A stretch of DNA of 64,000 bases from Hyphomonadaceae bacterium (GTDB taxonomy: Bacteria > Pseudomonadota > Alphaproteobacteria > Caulobacterales > Aquidulcibacteraceae): the NCBI GenBank assembly GCA_022841905.1, contig JALHQO010000004.1, positions 230,936 to 294,935 of the forward strand. The letters run 5' to 3'. The translations under genes were made by a program, and so were the position numbers. Shown here piece after piece: positions 26,221 through 35,478 of the stretch (position 1 is its first letter; every line of letters starts with the position of its first letter). Below the pieces are notes generated by a model. The model saw only the letters and a list, made by a program, of their open reading frames with translations, made no database searches and was not told the origin of the DNA.

Positions 26221-26937
26221 ATGCGCACACTCGGAATCCTTCCGCCGCCCTCGAAGGACGAGCACGAACGCGCCCGGATCTGGGCGGCGTCCGCTTTGGC
26301 GGCGCTGGCGCTGTTGATGCTGATGCTGCTGATCGGCGCGCCGCCGCCGGAAGAGGCCGATTTGATGCCGCCGCCGCTGCGGGTCGAGCGGCTGGTCTCG
26401 TTCAGGACCGATAAGAGCGCTTGCCGTGCGGCGCTGGCTGGCGCGGGCTTTGTGACGGAGCGCGTGGCGGATGTAACGGAGGGGCGCTGCGGCTATCGTG
26501 ATGCGGTCGAACTGACCCAGTCGACCCATCCATACTCCGCGCCAGTTGCAACCACCTGCGCCGTGGCTGCTGCATTGGCGCTTTGGGAACGTGACGTGGT
26601 GGCGCCGGCGGCGGCGCGGCACCTTGGGCAAGAGGTGGCGCGCATTGAGCTTGCGGGCGCTTCGTACCAGTGCCGCCCGATAGCCGGCCGCGGCGACGGG
26701 CGCTTGAGCGAGCACGCCAGCGCCAATGCCGTCGACATTGGCGGCTTCACCCTGGCCGACGGCAGTGCGCTGCGGGTCGAGCAAGGCTGGCGCGGGACGG
26801 CGCGGGAGCGGGCGTTCCTGCGTGCGATCCGCAACGGCGCCTGCGACCATTTCACCACCGTGCTCTCGCCCGACTATAATCGCGCCCACCGCGACCATTT
26901 TCACTTCGATCTCGGCCGCGAAGATATCTGCCGCTGA
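26221..26937 (+). CDS. Extensin-like family protein, copy 1
   Basis: 238 residues with one N-terminal transmembrane anchor (about 22-42) and a periplasmic extensin-like C-terminal domain. The domain is recognised by RLSEHASANAVDIGGFTLADG and CDHFTTVLSPDYNRAHRDHFHFDLG. The clustered His and Asp residues (SEHA..., DHFHFD) resemble the metal site of D,D-peptidase-like folds, so a cell-wall role is possible but unproven for the family. A tandem paralogue follows 45 bp downstream. Confidence 0.85.
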   Translation: MRTLGILPPPSKDEHERARIWAASALAALALLMLMLLIGAPPPEEADLMPPPLRVERLVSFRTDKSACRAALAGAGFVTERVADVTEGRCGYRDAVELTQSTHPYSAPVATTCAVAAALALWERDVVAPAAARHLGQEVARIELAGASYQCRPIAGRGDGRLSEHASANAVDIGGFTLADGSALRVEQGWRGTARERAFLRAIRNGACDHFTTVLSPDYNRAHRDHFHFDLGREDICR

Positions 26938-26982
26938 ATTCAGGGCCTTGAGCCGCACGCCGAGCGCGCCAGATCAGGTTCG

Positions 26983-27696
26983 ATGCAGTGGTGGAAACGC
27001 GCCGCGATCACGGCGGCTATCTTGATCGTGGCGGCGCTTGCCGTATGGCGCGCTGTTGAGTGGGTGCGCAATCTGCCGCCCGAGCAATCGCCGTTCGCGA
27101 CCCTGGACCTTGAGCGCCCCATCGGTTGGGCGACGGGGATGCAGTTCGACCGCATCCGCACCGACCCACTCGCCTGTACCGCTGCACTCTCCGCATCCGA
27201 GATTGAGACCTCGCCGATCGAAGATCGAGTCGAGGGCGACGCTGGCCAATGTGGGTTTGCGAATGCCGTCTCGCTGGAGCGCAGCCTGTTTCCATATTCA
27301 GCGCCGGTCCGCTCCAGCTGCCCGGTTGCGGCGGCGCTTTATGTGTGGGAGCGCGAGGTGGTGGCGACAGCGGCGGCGCAGTGGCTGGAGAGTCCCGTCG
27401 CGCGCATTGAGATGATCGGCGTCTATTCCTGCCGCAACGTCTACGGTCGCTCAGAAGGGCGCTTGAGCGAGCACGCGACGGCAAACTCCATCGATATCGC
27501 CGGCTTCAGGCTGGAGAACGGCCGGGTGGTCCGCGTGCTGGACGGCTGGGCCGAGGGCGGGCCGGACGCCGCGTTCTTGCGCGCCGTGCGGGATGGGGCT
27601 TGCGAGACGTTCCAGGGCGTTCTTTCGCCCGACTATAACCGCGCCCACGCTGATCACCTGCACCTGGACATGGGCGCTTACGACATTTGCAGCTGA
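26983..27696 (+). CDS. Extensin-like family protein, copy 2
   Basis: A 237-residue tandem paralogue of the preceding gene with an N-terminal membrane anchor (RAAITAAILIVAALAVWRAV) and the same extensin-like domain: RLSEHATANSIDIAGFRLENG and LSPDYNRAHADHLHLDMG. Cysteines are conserved between the copies. The duplication keeps the motif residues but diverges in the first half, which suggests subfunctionalisation. The two are probably co-transcribed. Confidence 0.85.
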   Translation: MQWWKRAAITAAILIVAALAVWRAVEWVRNLPPEQSPFATLDLERPIGWATGMQFDRIRTDPLACTAALSASEIETSPIEDRVEGDAGQCGFANAVSLERSLFPYSAPVRSSCPVAAALYVWEREVVATAAAQWLESPVARIEMIGVYSCRNVYGRSEGRLSEHATANSIDIAGFRLENGRVVRVLDGWAEGGPDAAFLRAVRDGACETFQGVLSPDYNRAHADHLHLDMGAYDICS

Positions 27697-27764
27697 GGCG
27701 CGGCAATGGGCGGCTTGCGGGCTGGGCCGGGGCGGCTTAACCGGGGCCGCACTAGGAGAGCTTC

Positions 27765-28415
27765 ATGGATTTCGCGCGCACCCGCGACATCATGGTCGAA
27801 AGCCAAGTCCGCACCAGCGATGTGACGGACACGCGCATTATCCACGCTATGCGTTCGCTGCCGCGTGAGCGCTTCGCGCCGGCGCATAAGCGCACCTTGG
27901 CTTATGCGGACCTTGAGCTCGAAGTTGCGCCTGGCCGCACGCTGTTGCGCCCGCGCGACCTGGCTAAGCTGCTGCAGGCGTTGGCGCCACAGGGCCATGA
28001 GCGCGGATTAGAGATCGCGGGCGCAACCGGCTACGGCGCGGCTGTGCTGGCCGCATGCTGCAAAGACGTGATCGCACTTGATCCTGATTCCGATCTGTCG
28101 TTCGCAGCGCGCGCGGCTTTGGAATCTGCGGGCGTCACCAATGTGAGAACGGTGTCGACGGCGACGGTCGATGGCTGGGCCGATGATGCGCCGTATGACG
28201 TGATCCTGCTCAACGGCGCCGCCGAAATCGTGCCGGAAGCGTGGTTCGCGCAATTGGCGCCAGGCGGCCGGCTCGGCGTCATCGTGCGCGATGGCCCTGC
28301 GGGCGCTGCACGCATCTACACGCGGTCAGGTGATGGGGTGGCTTACCGCACGGCGTTCGATTCGTTCGCCGCCGTAGCACCAGGCCTGACGCGTCCTCAC
28401 ACGTTCGCGCTCTGA
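27765..28415 (+). CDS. Protein-L-isoaspartate O-methyltransferase-like protein
   Basis: This 216-residue SAM-dependent methyltransferase is of the PCMT type, which repairs isoaspartyl damage in proteins. It opens RDIMVESQVRTSDVTDTRI and has RSLPRERFAP, the PCMT signature region. The SAM loop is EIAGATGYGAAVLAA, weaker than the canonical GxGxGY, so the alphaproteobacterial Pcm-like branch is likely and true repair activity is uncertain. It precedes popZ and valS. Confidence 0.85.
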   Translation: MDFARTRDIMVESQVRTSDVTDTRIIHAMRSLPRERFAPAHKRTLAYADLELEVAPGRTLLRPRDLAKLLQALAPQGHERGLEIAGATGYGAAVLAACCKDVIALDPDSDLSFAARAALESAGVTNVRTVSTATVDGWADDAPYDVILLNGAAEIVPEAWFAQLAPGGRLGVIVRDGPAGAARIYTRSGDGVAYRTAFDSFAAVAPGLTRPHTFAL

Positions 28416-28451
28416 AGCGTATTGCGCGCACGGAACGAGAGTGTGCGCTGC

Positions 28452-28466
28452 ATTAACGTTCCTTTA
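28452..28466 (+). promoter_or_regulatory. Candidate CtrA-like site upstream of popZ
   Basis: TTAA at 28452-28455 and TTAT at 28463-28466 are separated by 7 nt, one mismatch from the CtrA consensus TTAA-N7-TTAA, about 140 bp before the popZ start. CtrA regulation of popZ is only suggested by this match. Confidence 0.3.
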
Positions 28467-28504
28467 TTGCCTGCAACACAGCATGGACACGAACTTACGC
28501 AGCT

Positions 28505-28581
28505 GATTCCGCTGCAACGCGCTCGCGCTCGTGTGGACGGGAATCACTGTGAACTCTAACGTTCGAGTCGCAACCGACTCG
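28505..28581. promoter_or_regulatory. Cluster of GANTC sites with a 7-bp hairpin in front of popZ
   Basis: Four GANTC sites occur within 76 bp: 28505-28509, 28541-28545, 28565-28569 and 28576-28580. The last two form the arms of a perfect inverted repeat, CGAGTCG-CAAC-CGACTCG (28564-28581), that ends 22 nt before the popZ ATG. GANTC is the target of the CcrM methyltransferase in Caulobacter-type bacteria, where hemimethylation ties transcription to replication. Confidence 0.6.
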
Positions 28582-28603
28582 TTTGGTATTCGTGAGGCTC
28601 GAG

Positions 28604-29098
28604 ATGGCGCTCCAAGACCCGCAGGCCGAACCTTCGATGGAAGAGATTCTGGCGTCGATCCGCCGGATCATTTCCGAGGAGGAGCAGGCGCCGACAGCGG
28701 AGCCTGTGCTCGATCTCACGCAAACCGACGAGCCGACAGGCGGCGCGGACGATGACATCGTTTTTGAAGCGGTCGAGCAGGCCGTAGCAGAGGAAACGCC
28801 CGTGCCAGCAGCCGCGCCCGTTTATGTCGAACCGACGCCAGCGCCGACGGCGCGCGCGCATGTCTCCGATCCGACCGACTCGCTTCTCGCCACGCCGACG
28901 ACGAATGCGTCGGCCGCGGCGTTGGCGCGGCTCGCGGGCACGCTCCGCATCTCCGAACAGCCTGGCCAGACGGTCGAAGGCGTTGTCCGCGAACTGCTGA
29001 AGCCGATGCTGAAGGAGTGGCTGGACCGCAATCTGCCATCGATCGTCGAGGCGCGGGTCGAAGCGGAACTTGAGCGGATCGCCCGTTTGGCGCGCTAA
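28604..29098 (+). CDS. popZ: PopZ-like polar organizing protein (DUF2497)
   Basis: 164 residues in the PopZ layout: an N-terminal helix EPSMEEILASIRRIISEEEQ, a long acidic, Pro-rich disordered centre (about residues 30-100) and a C-terminal helical oligomerisation region (GVVRELLKPMLKEWLDRNLPSIVEARVEAELERIARL). PopZ makes a polar microdomain that tethers the centromere and recruits cell-cycle proteins in Caulobacter. The ATG at 28604 is preferred over an upstream TTG. The GANTC cluster lies immediately upstream, a terminator and then valS downstream. The exact role here is inferred from the family. Confidence 0.9.
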   Translation: MALQDPQAEPSMEEILASIRRIISEEEQAPTAEPVLDLTQTDEPTGGADDDIVFEAVEQAVAEETPVPAAAPVYVEPTPAPTARAHVSDPTDSLLATPTTNASAAALARLAGTLRISEQPGQTVEGVVRELLKPMLKEWLDRNLPSIVEARVEAELERIARLAR

Positions 29099-29122
29099 GC
29101 TGCAAAATCAGAGAATACGAAG

Positions 29123-29150
29123 CGCCCTGGCCTCACCGCCGGGGCGTTTT
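29123..29150 (+). terminator. Rho-independent terminator after popZ
   Basis: CGCCCTGG (29123-29130) pairs with CCGGGGCG (29139-29146) with one G-T pair and an 8-nt loop, followed by TTTT at 29147-29150. It ends the popZ transcript before valS. Confidence 0.8.
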
Positions 29151-29224
29151 GCGTTTGTGTGGTGTGCACCTGCGAAAAGCCATCTCGCGTACCCGCCCTC
29201 GGCCCTGCTATAGCCCTCAGCGCA

Positions 29225-31948
29225 ATGATCGAGACCACATTCAATCCAAAAGAAGTCGAGCCGCGCTGGAGCGAGGCTTGGGAGCAGTCCGGCGCCTTCA
29301 AGCCGACGAACGACCCGAAGGCGGATTCCTTCTGCATCGTCATCCCGCCGCCCAACGTCACCGGCTCGCTGCACATCGGGCACGCGCTCAACAACACGCT
29401 GCAGGATGTCCTGATCCGCTTCGAGCGGCTGCGCGGCAAAAGCGTGCTTTGGCAACCGGGCATGGATCACGCCGGCATCGCCACGCAGATGGTGGTGGAG
29501 CGTCGCCTCGCCGAAGCCGGCGCCAACGAAGATCGACGCTCGTTAGGGCGCGAGGAATTCATCAAGCGCGTCTGGACGTGGAAAGAACAGTCCGGCGGCA
29601 TGATCTTCAATCAGCTGCGCCGGCTTGGCGCCTCGTGCGATTGGTCGCGCGAGCGCTTCACCATGGATGAAGGCTTGTCGGCCGCGGTGCTCAAGGTTTT
29701 CGTGCAGCTGCACAGAGAAGGCCTGCTCTACAAAGACAAGCGCCTCGTGAACTGGGACCCACACTTCGAAACGGCGATCTCCGATCTCGAAGTCGAGAAC
29801 AAGGAAGTGAACGGCCACTTCTGGCACTTCAAATATCCGCTCGAACACGGCGAGACGTATCAGTTCCCGATCGCCCACGACGAAGCTGGCAATCCCACCG
29901 AATGGGAAACGCGCGACTACATCGCCATCGCCACCACGCGGCCGGAGACGATGCTGGGCGACGGCGCCGTGGCCGTGCATCCGAGCGACACGCGCTACGC
30001 GCCAATTGTCGGCAAGCGCGTGCTGCTGCCGCTTGCGGATCGCTACATCCCGATCATCGCCGACGAATACCCCGACCCCACATTCGGCTCAGGCGCGGTG
30101 AAGATCACCGGCGCGCACGATTTCAACGACTATAAAGTCGCCCGCGCCCACAACCTGCCGCTCTACGTGCTGATGGACACGAAGGGCCGCATGGCCGACG
30201 CCGAGCACGTGCCGGCGAAGTATCGCGGGCTCGATCGCTTCGAGGCGCGCAAGCTCGTGGTCGCCGATATTGAGGCGCTCGGCCTGCTCGATCGCGTCGA
30301 AAACAAGAAGATCATGCAACCGTTCGGTGATCGCTCCGGCGTCGTCATCGAGCCGATGCTGACCGATCAGTGGTACGTCAACGCTGGCGAACTGGCGAAG
30401 AGCGCGATTGCAGCGGTCGAGACCGGCAAGACCAAAATCGTCCCTGAAAGCTGGTCGAAGACCTACTTCCAATGGATGCGCAACATCGAGCCGTGGTGCG
30501 TGTCGCGCCAGCTTTGGTGGGGGCACCGCATCCCAGCCTGGTACGGGCCGGACAATCATGTGTTCGTGGAAGAGAGCGAGAGTGCGGCCAAGAGTGCTGC
30601 GCGCAAGCACTACGGCAAGGACGTCGCGCTGCGCCAAGACGAGGACGTGCTCGACACCTGGTTCTCATCGGCGCTGTGGCCGTTCTCAACGCTCGGCTGG
30701 CCGGAGAAGACGCCTGAGCTGAAGCGTTTTTATCCGACCTCAACGCTCGTCACTGCGCACGACATCATCTTCTTTTGGGTCGCGCGGATGATGATGTTCG
30801 GTCTGCACTTCATGAAGGAAGTGCCGTTCGACGAAGTTTATATCCACGCTCTGGTCCGCGACGCTAAGGGCCAGAAGATGTCGAAGTCCAAGGGCAACAC
30901 GATGGACCCATTGGAGCTGATCGACAAATTCGGCGCTGACGCGCTGCGCTTCACGCTCGCCGCGATGGCAGCGCAGGGCCGTGACATCAAGCTCAGCGAA
31001 CAGCGCATCGAAGGCTATCGCAACTTCGGCACTAAGCTCTGGAACGCCGCCCGCTTCGCGCAGATGAACGAATGCGCGGTGTGGGATGAGTTCGATCCAC
31101 GCTCGCCGAATGAGACCGTGAACAAGTGGATCATCGGCGAAACTGCGAAAGCCGCGGCGGCGGTGACGCGCGAGCTCGAAGCGCGGCGCTTCAATGAAGC
31201 GGCGGGCGCGCTCTACAAGTTCGTCTGGAACATCTATTGCGATTGGTATCTTGAGTTCGTCAAGCCGTTGCTCAATGGCGATGATGAAGCAGCTAAGATC
31301 GAAACCCGCCGTACGGCGGCGTGGGTGCTCGATCAAATCCTGATCCTGCTGCACCCGTTCATGCCGTTCATAACAGAAGAGCTGTGGACGCGGCTCGGCG
31401 AATTCGGCGCCAAGCGCGAACGCATGCTGATTGTCGAAGCTTGGCCGAACCTGAATGCAGACTTGATCGATCCCGCCGCCGAGGCTGAGATCGACTGGAT
31501 GGTGCATCTCATTGAAGAGACGCGTTCGACCCGTTCCGAGCTGAATGTGCCGGCTGGCGCGAAGATTCCGCTGCTGCTGATCGGCGCTGATCCGACGAGC
31601 GAAGCGCGGCTTGAGCGTTACCAAGACCTGATCGATCGCATGGCGCGGCTCGAATACTCGACCAGCGCCAAAGCGGCGCCGGCCGGCTCTGTGACGTTCG
31701 TGCTCGACGGCGCGACGGTGGCGCTGCCGCTGGAAGGCGTGGTCGATCTGCCTGCCGAGGCGGCGCGTCTGGCGAAGGACATCGCCAAGCTAGACGCCGA
31801 GATCGGAAAGATGGACGCGAAGCTGAACAATGCCGAGTTCGTCGCTAAGGCGCCGGACGAGGTCGTCGACGAATTGCGCGAGCGTCGCGCCGATGCGGCG
31901 GCTTCATCGACGAAGCTAAAGCACGCGCTCGAGCAGATCAAAAGCTGA
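29225..31948 (+). CDS. valS: Valine--tRNA ligase
   Basis: A 907-residue class I synthetase with the HIGH motif NVTGSLHIGHALNN near residue 45, the CP1 editing domain (about 190-430), the KMSKS motif GQKMSKSKGN near residue 550, an anticodon-binding domain and a C-terminal coiled-coil arm (LAKDIAKLDAEIGKMDAKL). It charges tRNA-Val and edits mischarged threonine. The ATG at 29225 is preferred because the preceding residues have no family match. The stop overlaps the next start by 1 nt (TGATG). Confidence 0.98.
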   Translation: MIETTFNPKEVEPRWSEAWEQSGAFKPTNDPKADSFCIVIPPPNVTGSLHIGHALNNTLQDVLIRFERLRGKSVLWQPGMDHAGIATQMVVERRLAEAGANEDRRSLGREEFIKRVWTWKEQSGGMIFNQLRRLGASCDWSRERFTMDEGLSAAVLKVFVQLHREGLLYKDKRLVNWDPHFETAISDLEVENKEVNGHFWHFKYPLEHGETYQFPIAHDEAGNPTEWETRDYIAIATTRPETMLGDGAVAVHPSDTRYAPIVGKRVLLPLADRYIPIIADEYPDPTFGSGAVKITGAHDFNDYKVARAHNLPLYVLMDTKGRMADAEHVPAKYRGLDRFEARKLVVADIEALGLLDRVENKKIMQPFGDRSGVVIEPMLTDQWYVNAGELAKSAIAAVETGKTKIVPESWSKTYFQWMRNIEPWCVSRQLWWGHRIPAWYGPDNHVFVEESESAAKSAARKHYGKDVALRQDEDVLDTWFSSALWPFSTLGWPEKTPELKRFYPTSTLVTAHDIIFFWVARMMMFGLHFMKEVPFDEVYIHALVRDAKGQKMSKSKGNTMDPLELIDKFGADALRFTLAAMAAQGRDIKLSEQRIEGYRNFGTKLWNAARFAQMNECAVWDEFDPRSPNETVNKWIIGETAKAAAAVTRELEARRFNEAAGALYKFVWNIYCDWYLEFVKPLLNGDDEAAKIETRRTAAWVLDQILILLHPFMPFITEELWTRLGEFGAKRERMLIVEAWPNLNADLIDPAAEAEIDWMVHLIEETRSTRSELNVPAGAKIPLLLIGADPTSEARLERYQDLIDRMARLEYSTSAKAAPAGSVTFVLDGATVALPLEGVVDLPAEAARLAKDIAKLDAEIGKMDAKLNNAEFVAKAPDEVVDELRERRADAAASSTKLKHALEQIKS

Positions 31949-32901
31949 TGCGCATCTTCGTCACCGGCGCATCCGGCTTTGTCGGCGGCGCGGCGACAAG
32001 CGCATTGGGGCTGTCCGGGCACGTTGTGCGGGCGATGTCGCGGGCGCCGAAGTCAGATCCTGGGATCGCCGCGCGCGGGGCGACACCGGTGCGCTGCGAT
32101 CTGGAGACTGTAACAACCGAGCAGATCGGCGACGCGGAAGCAGTGATCCATTGCGCGGCGTTCGTGGAGCAATGGGGGCCGCGCGATGCGTGGCAGCGCT
32201 TCAACGTCGATGGCACGGCGCGCATGCTGGCGGCGGCGCGCCAAGCCGGCGTGAAGCGCTTCATCCACATCGGCACCGAGGCGGCGCTCTTTCACGGCCA
32301 GCATCTGCGCGGCGTCGATGAGACGTACCCGCTCGCGCCCAACTCGCCCTATCCGTATTCAGCCACCAAGGCGCAGGCGGAGAAACTGGTGCGCGACGCC
32401 AACGCGCCTGGCTTTGAGACGATCGTGCTGCGCCCGCGCTTTATCTGGGGGCCGGGCGATACGACGCTCCTGCCAGTGATCGAAACCATGGCGCGCGAAG
32501 GCAAGTTTGCCTGGATCAACAACGGCGCCGCGCAAACCTCCACAACGCACATCGCCAACCTCGTCCACGCCATCGAACTGGCGCTCACGAAGGGCCGGCC
32601 CGGCGAGGCGTATTTTATCCTCGACGACGGCGTACGCACGATGCGCGAGATGATCTCGGGCATGGCCGCATCGCGCGGCATCACGCTGCCCGACAAGTCC
32701 ATCCCCGGTTGGGTCGCGGATGCAGTCGGCGCGACCTGCGAGACGCTTTGGAGCGTGTTGCCGCTCTCCGGTGCGCCACCGCTGACGCGCTTCAGCGCCA
32801 TGATCATGTCGCGCGACGCGGTCTTGAAAGATGATAAGGCCCGCGCCGAGATGGGCTATCGGCCGGTGATCAGCGTCGAAGACGGCATGCGCGCGCTCTA
32901 A
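31948..32901 (+). CDS. NAD-dependent epimerase/dehydratase family protein
   Basis: 317 residues: an N-terminal NAD-binding fold (RIFVTGASGFVGGAATSAL), the catalytic YPYSATKAQAEKL (YxxxK) and VLRPRFIWGPGD, placing it among extended short-chain dehydrogenases of the 3-beta-HSD/epimerase group. The substrate is unknown. It is translationally coupled to valS and its stop overlaps the convergent esterase gene by CTAA. Confidence 0.9.
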   Translation: MRIFVTGASGFVGGAATSALGLSGHVVRAMSRAPKSDPGIAARGATPVRCDLETVTTEQIGDAEAVIHCAAFVEQWGPRDAWQRFNVDGTARMLAAARQAGVKRFIHIGTEAALFHGQHLRGVDETYPLAPNSPYPYSATKAQAEKLVRDANAPGFETIVLRPRFIWGPGDTTLLPVIETMAREGKFAWINNGAAQTSTTHIANLVHAIELALTKGRPGEAYFILDDGVRTMREMISGMAASRGITLPDKSIPGWVADAVGATCETLWSVLPLSGAPPLTRFSAMIMSRDAVLKDDKARAEMGYRPVISVEDGMRAL

Positions 32902-34427
32902 GTACCGGGCTGCACGTACGGCACGCGCGCGAACAGTTCGCGCTCGGCCCGGCGTGGATCGTTTTCGACGCGCGTCGTATTGTCGAAAATCATCGTGGCG
33001 CGGTCAGCGAGCGTGTAGGGCGCCCAGCCTGGATCGCCGCTGCGTGCGAAGCGCAGCAGCGCATCGATCATTGTGCACGACATCGCTTCCGCATCGTTCG
33101 TCCGCGCGCCAATCCATTCCGACGCTTCGAGATTGCCGAACACGAGCGGTATATCGAGTGTATGCGGCGCGCCGAAAATGCCGCCCTCCACTGGCGCACG
33201 CCAATCGAGCTGATAGGCGTAAGCTGGCGCTCCGGCGCGGGCGCGCTCTTCTAATTCGATCAGCGCGCCGCGCCAGGATCGGCTGGCGGTGGTGGCGGCA
33301 AAATAGACGTCGCTGGGCGAATAGGCGGGATAGAGCGCTCGATAGGTCGCGATGACATGCGCCGGCAGGATGTCGACCCGCATGTTGGCGGCGAGCCGTG
33401 GGGGCAGATCATCCCACGTCAGCGCGAATATCGTGCGATCGGCGCCAACGAAGCCGCGCGTTTCGTCATGCGTGTTGCCAATCACCATCGGGATGCCGAG
33501 CGATTGCGGGGCCGCGTCTGGATAAAACGGGTGGCGGAGCAGATGGCGCTGATCGAGCACCGGGCCGAAATAGAGTGAACCAAAGCCGAGGACCGGGTCA
33601 GTCGGCGTCAGCGCTTCGATCAGACGTTCGGCGGGCAGGTTGGCCACATCGCGCGCATTGTGCGCAGCCAGCCCAAGCGCGGCGAGATAGGCGTCCGCCC
33701 TGCGCGTTGCGTTGAGTGGGCCCGAGGCTGTGACCTGCTGCCCGCTCATCGTCCAGGCGCGGTGGAAGAGCCCCGCCGCCGCGGGCATCGCCATCAAGGT
33801 CGCGATCTTGGCGCCGCCGCCGGATTGGCCGAACACGGTGACGCACGACGGATCGCCACCGAACGCGGCGATGTTGTCGCGCACCCATTCGAGCGCGAGG
33901 ATGAGATCAAGCTGTCCCGCATTGCCGCTGTCGGGAAAGCCGTGAGCGGCGAGATAGGCGTAGCCGAACGCGTTGAGCCGGTGATTGAGCGTGACAACAA
34001 CGACATCGCCGTGAGCCGCGAGTCGCGCGCCATCGGTGACGGCGCTTGATCCTGAGCCGGTGTTGTAGGCGCCGCCGTGAATGTAAACGAGCACTGGCCG
34101 CGCGCCGGCAAGCGAGGGCGTCCAGACATTGAGGAAGAGGCAGTCTTCGCTTTGTGCTTCGTTCGCCAAGCCGCGCTGCGGGCATGCAGCTCCGAAGGCC
34201 AACGCATCGCGAACGCCACGCCAAGCGCGTGGGCGCTCCGGAGCATGAAATCTTCGCGCTGGCGCGCCGTAGCGGACACCCTTGAAGTTCAGCACGCCGC
34301 CCTCTGCCGCGCCGCGCACGCGGCCGTGGCGGGTGCGCGCGATAGGCGCACTCTGCGCGGCAGCGGGCGAGACCGCACTGGCCAGTATCGAAGCTGCAAC
34401 GAAAGTGCGGCGGTCGAGGATCGTCAT
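32898..34427 (-). CDS. Type-B carboxylesterase/lipase, Tat-type signal
   Basis: This 509-residue alpha/beta hydrolase has the catalytic Ser in GQSGGG (family usual GESAGG) and a His in GAPHTLDIPLVFGN, with the usual EDCLFLNVWTP region. An N-terminal DRRTFVAASILASA stretch looks like a twin-arginine signal, so the enzyme is probably exported folded. The ATG at 34427 is chosen by the signal peptide; the frame continues upstream to 34847 without homology. The Gln and Gly next to the nucleophile are unusual. The substrate is unknown. Confidence 0.88.
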   Translation of the reverse strand: MTILDRRTFVAASILASAVSPAAAQSAPIARTRHGRVRGAAEGGVLNFKGVRYGAPARRFHAPERPRAWRGVRDALAFGAACPQRGLANEAQSEDCLFLNVWTPSLAGARPVLVYIHGGAYNTGSGSSAVTDGARLAAHGDVVVVTLNHRLNAFGYAYLAAHGFPDSGNAGQLDLILALEWVRDNIAAFGGDPSCVTVFGQSGGGAKIATLMAMPAAAGLFHRAWTMSGQQVTASGPLNATRRADAYLAALGLAAHNARDVANLPAERLIEALTPTDPVLGFGSLYFGPVLDQRHLLRHPFYPDAAPQSLGIPMVIGNTHDETRGFVGADRTIFALTWDDLPPRLAANMRVDILPAHVIATYRALYPAYSPSDVYFAATTASRSWRGALIELEERARAGAPAYAYQLDWRAPVEGGIFGAPHTLDIPLVFGNLEASEWIGARTNDAEAMSCTMIDALLRFARSGDPGWAPYTLADRATMIFDNTTRVENDPRRAERELFARVPYVQPGT

Positions 34428-34511
34428 GCGGCGATCATCCGACGACGCGCCGCGCGTTGCAATCGCCGCCGCGCCCGCGCATCTTCCCGCTCGCTTCACG
34501 GAGGCTAAAGC

Positions 34512-35477
34512 GTGACTGAAATCGTCGACCTCGCCAATCTGGACGACACTCTTTTTCAGCGGCTCTACAGCGAGCGCATCGAGCCTTGCTTCGCCTCGAA
34601 CGAAGCAGGCCGCATCGAAGCGGTGAAGCAATTTCAGACGCGCGCCTGGATCGGCGGCGCCGTTGTGTTGGCGATTGCTGCGATTGCCTGGGTGTGGAGC
34701 CGCGAGGCGCAGCTTGGGTTGGTGCTTGGCCTTATGGGCGCGATCGGGGCCGGTATCATCGCGTATCAGCCGCTCGCTAAGCTCGGGAAGAAGCTGAAAC
34801 AGGAATATTGCGGCGCCATCGCCGAGGCGATGGGGGCAAGCTTTCAAATGGGCGGCTTCGATCCGCCATCGCTCGACCGCCTGAAAGACTTGCGCCTGCT
34901 GCCCAGCTATCAGCGCTCAAGCTTCGAGGACCTCTTCCACGGCGATCATAAGGGCGCGAGCTTCGATCTCTATGAGGGACACCTCGAACAGCGCACCACA
35001 GACAGCAAGGGGCGCACGCGTTACAGCACCGTCTTCCGCGGCCAGCTCATCCGCATGCATTTCCCGCGCGAGTTTTTAGGCGTCACAATCGTTCGCCGCG
35101 ATGCCGGCGTGTTCAACGTGTTCGGCGGCGGCAACAATGGCGGGCGTAAGCTCGAACGCGTTCGGCTCGTTGCCTCCGAGTTCGAGAAAGCGTTCGAAGT
35201 CTGGGGCACCGATCAAGTCGAGGCGCGCTATCTGCTGCATCCAGTGATGATGGAGCGGCTGATCGAATTGGAGCGGGGCCTCAAAGGCAAACGCATCCGC
35301 TGCGCCTTCGAAGGCGGCGATCTGTTGGTGGCGGTGGAAGGCGGCAATTTGTTTGAGCCGGGCGATCTGTTCAAGCCGCTGGTCGATCCCACACGCGCGC
35401 GGCGCATCTTGGATGAGATCGCAGGCGTGGTGAAAGTGATGGATCAGGTGCTGACCGCGCAAGCGCAGCGACCTTGA
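34512..35477 (+). CDS. DUF3137 membrane protein
   Basis: A 321-residue protein with two adjacent TM helices near residues 46-64 and 68-90, then a cytosolic domain typical of DUF3137: LPSYQRSSFEDLFHGDHKGASFDLYEGHLEQR and the beta-rich C-terminus (RIRCAFEGGDLLVAVEGGNLFEPGDLFKPL). The function of the family is unknown. It precedes a LysE-type exporter by 1 nt and probably shares its transcript. Confidence 0.85.
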   Translation: MTEIVDLANLDDTLFQRLYSERIEPCFASNEAGRIEAVKQFQTRAWIGGAVVLAIAAIAWVWSREAQLGLVLGLMGAIGAGIIAYQPLAKLGKKLKQEYCGAIAEAMGASFQMGGFDPPSLDRLKDLRLLPSYQRSSFEDLFHGDHKGASFDLYEGHLEQRTTDSKGRTRYSTVFRGQLIRMHFPREFLGVTIVRRDAGVFNVFGGGNNGGRKLERVRLVASEFEKAFEVWGTDQVEARYLLHPVMMERLIELERGLKGKRIRCAFEGGDLLVAVEGGNLFEPGDLFKPLVDPTRARRILDEIAGVVKVMDQVLTAQAQRP

Positions 35478-35478
35478 G

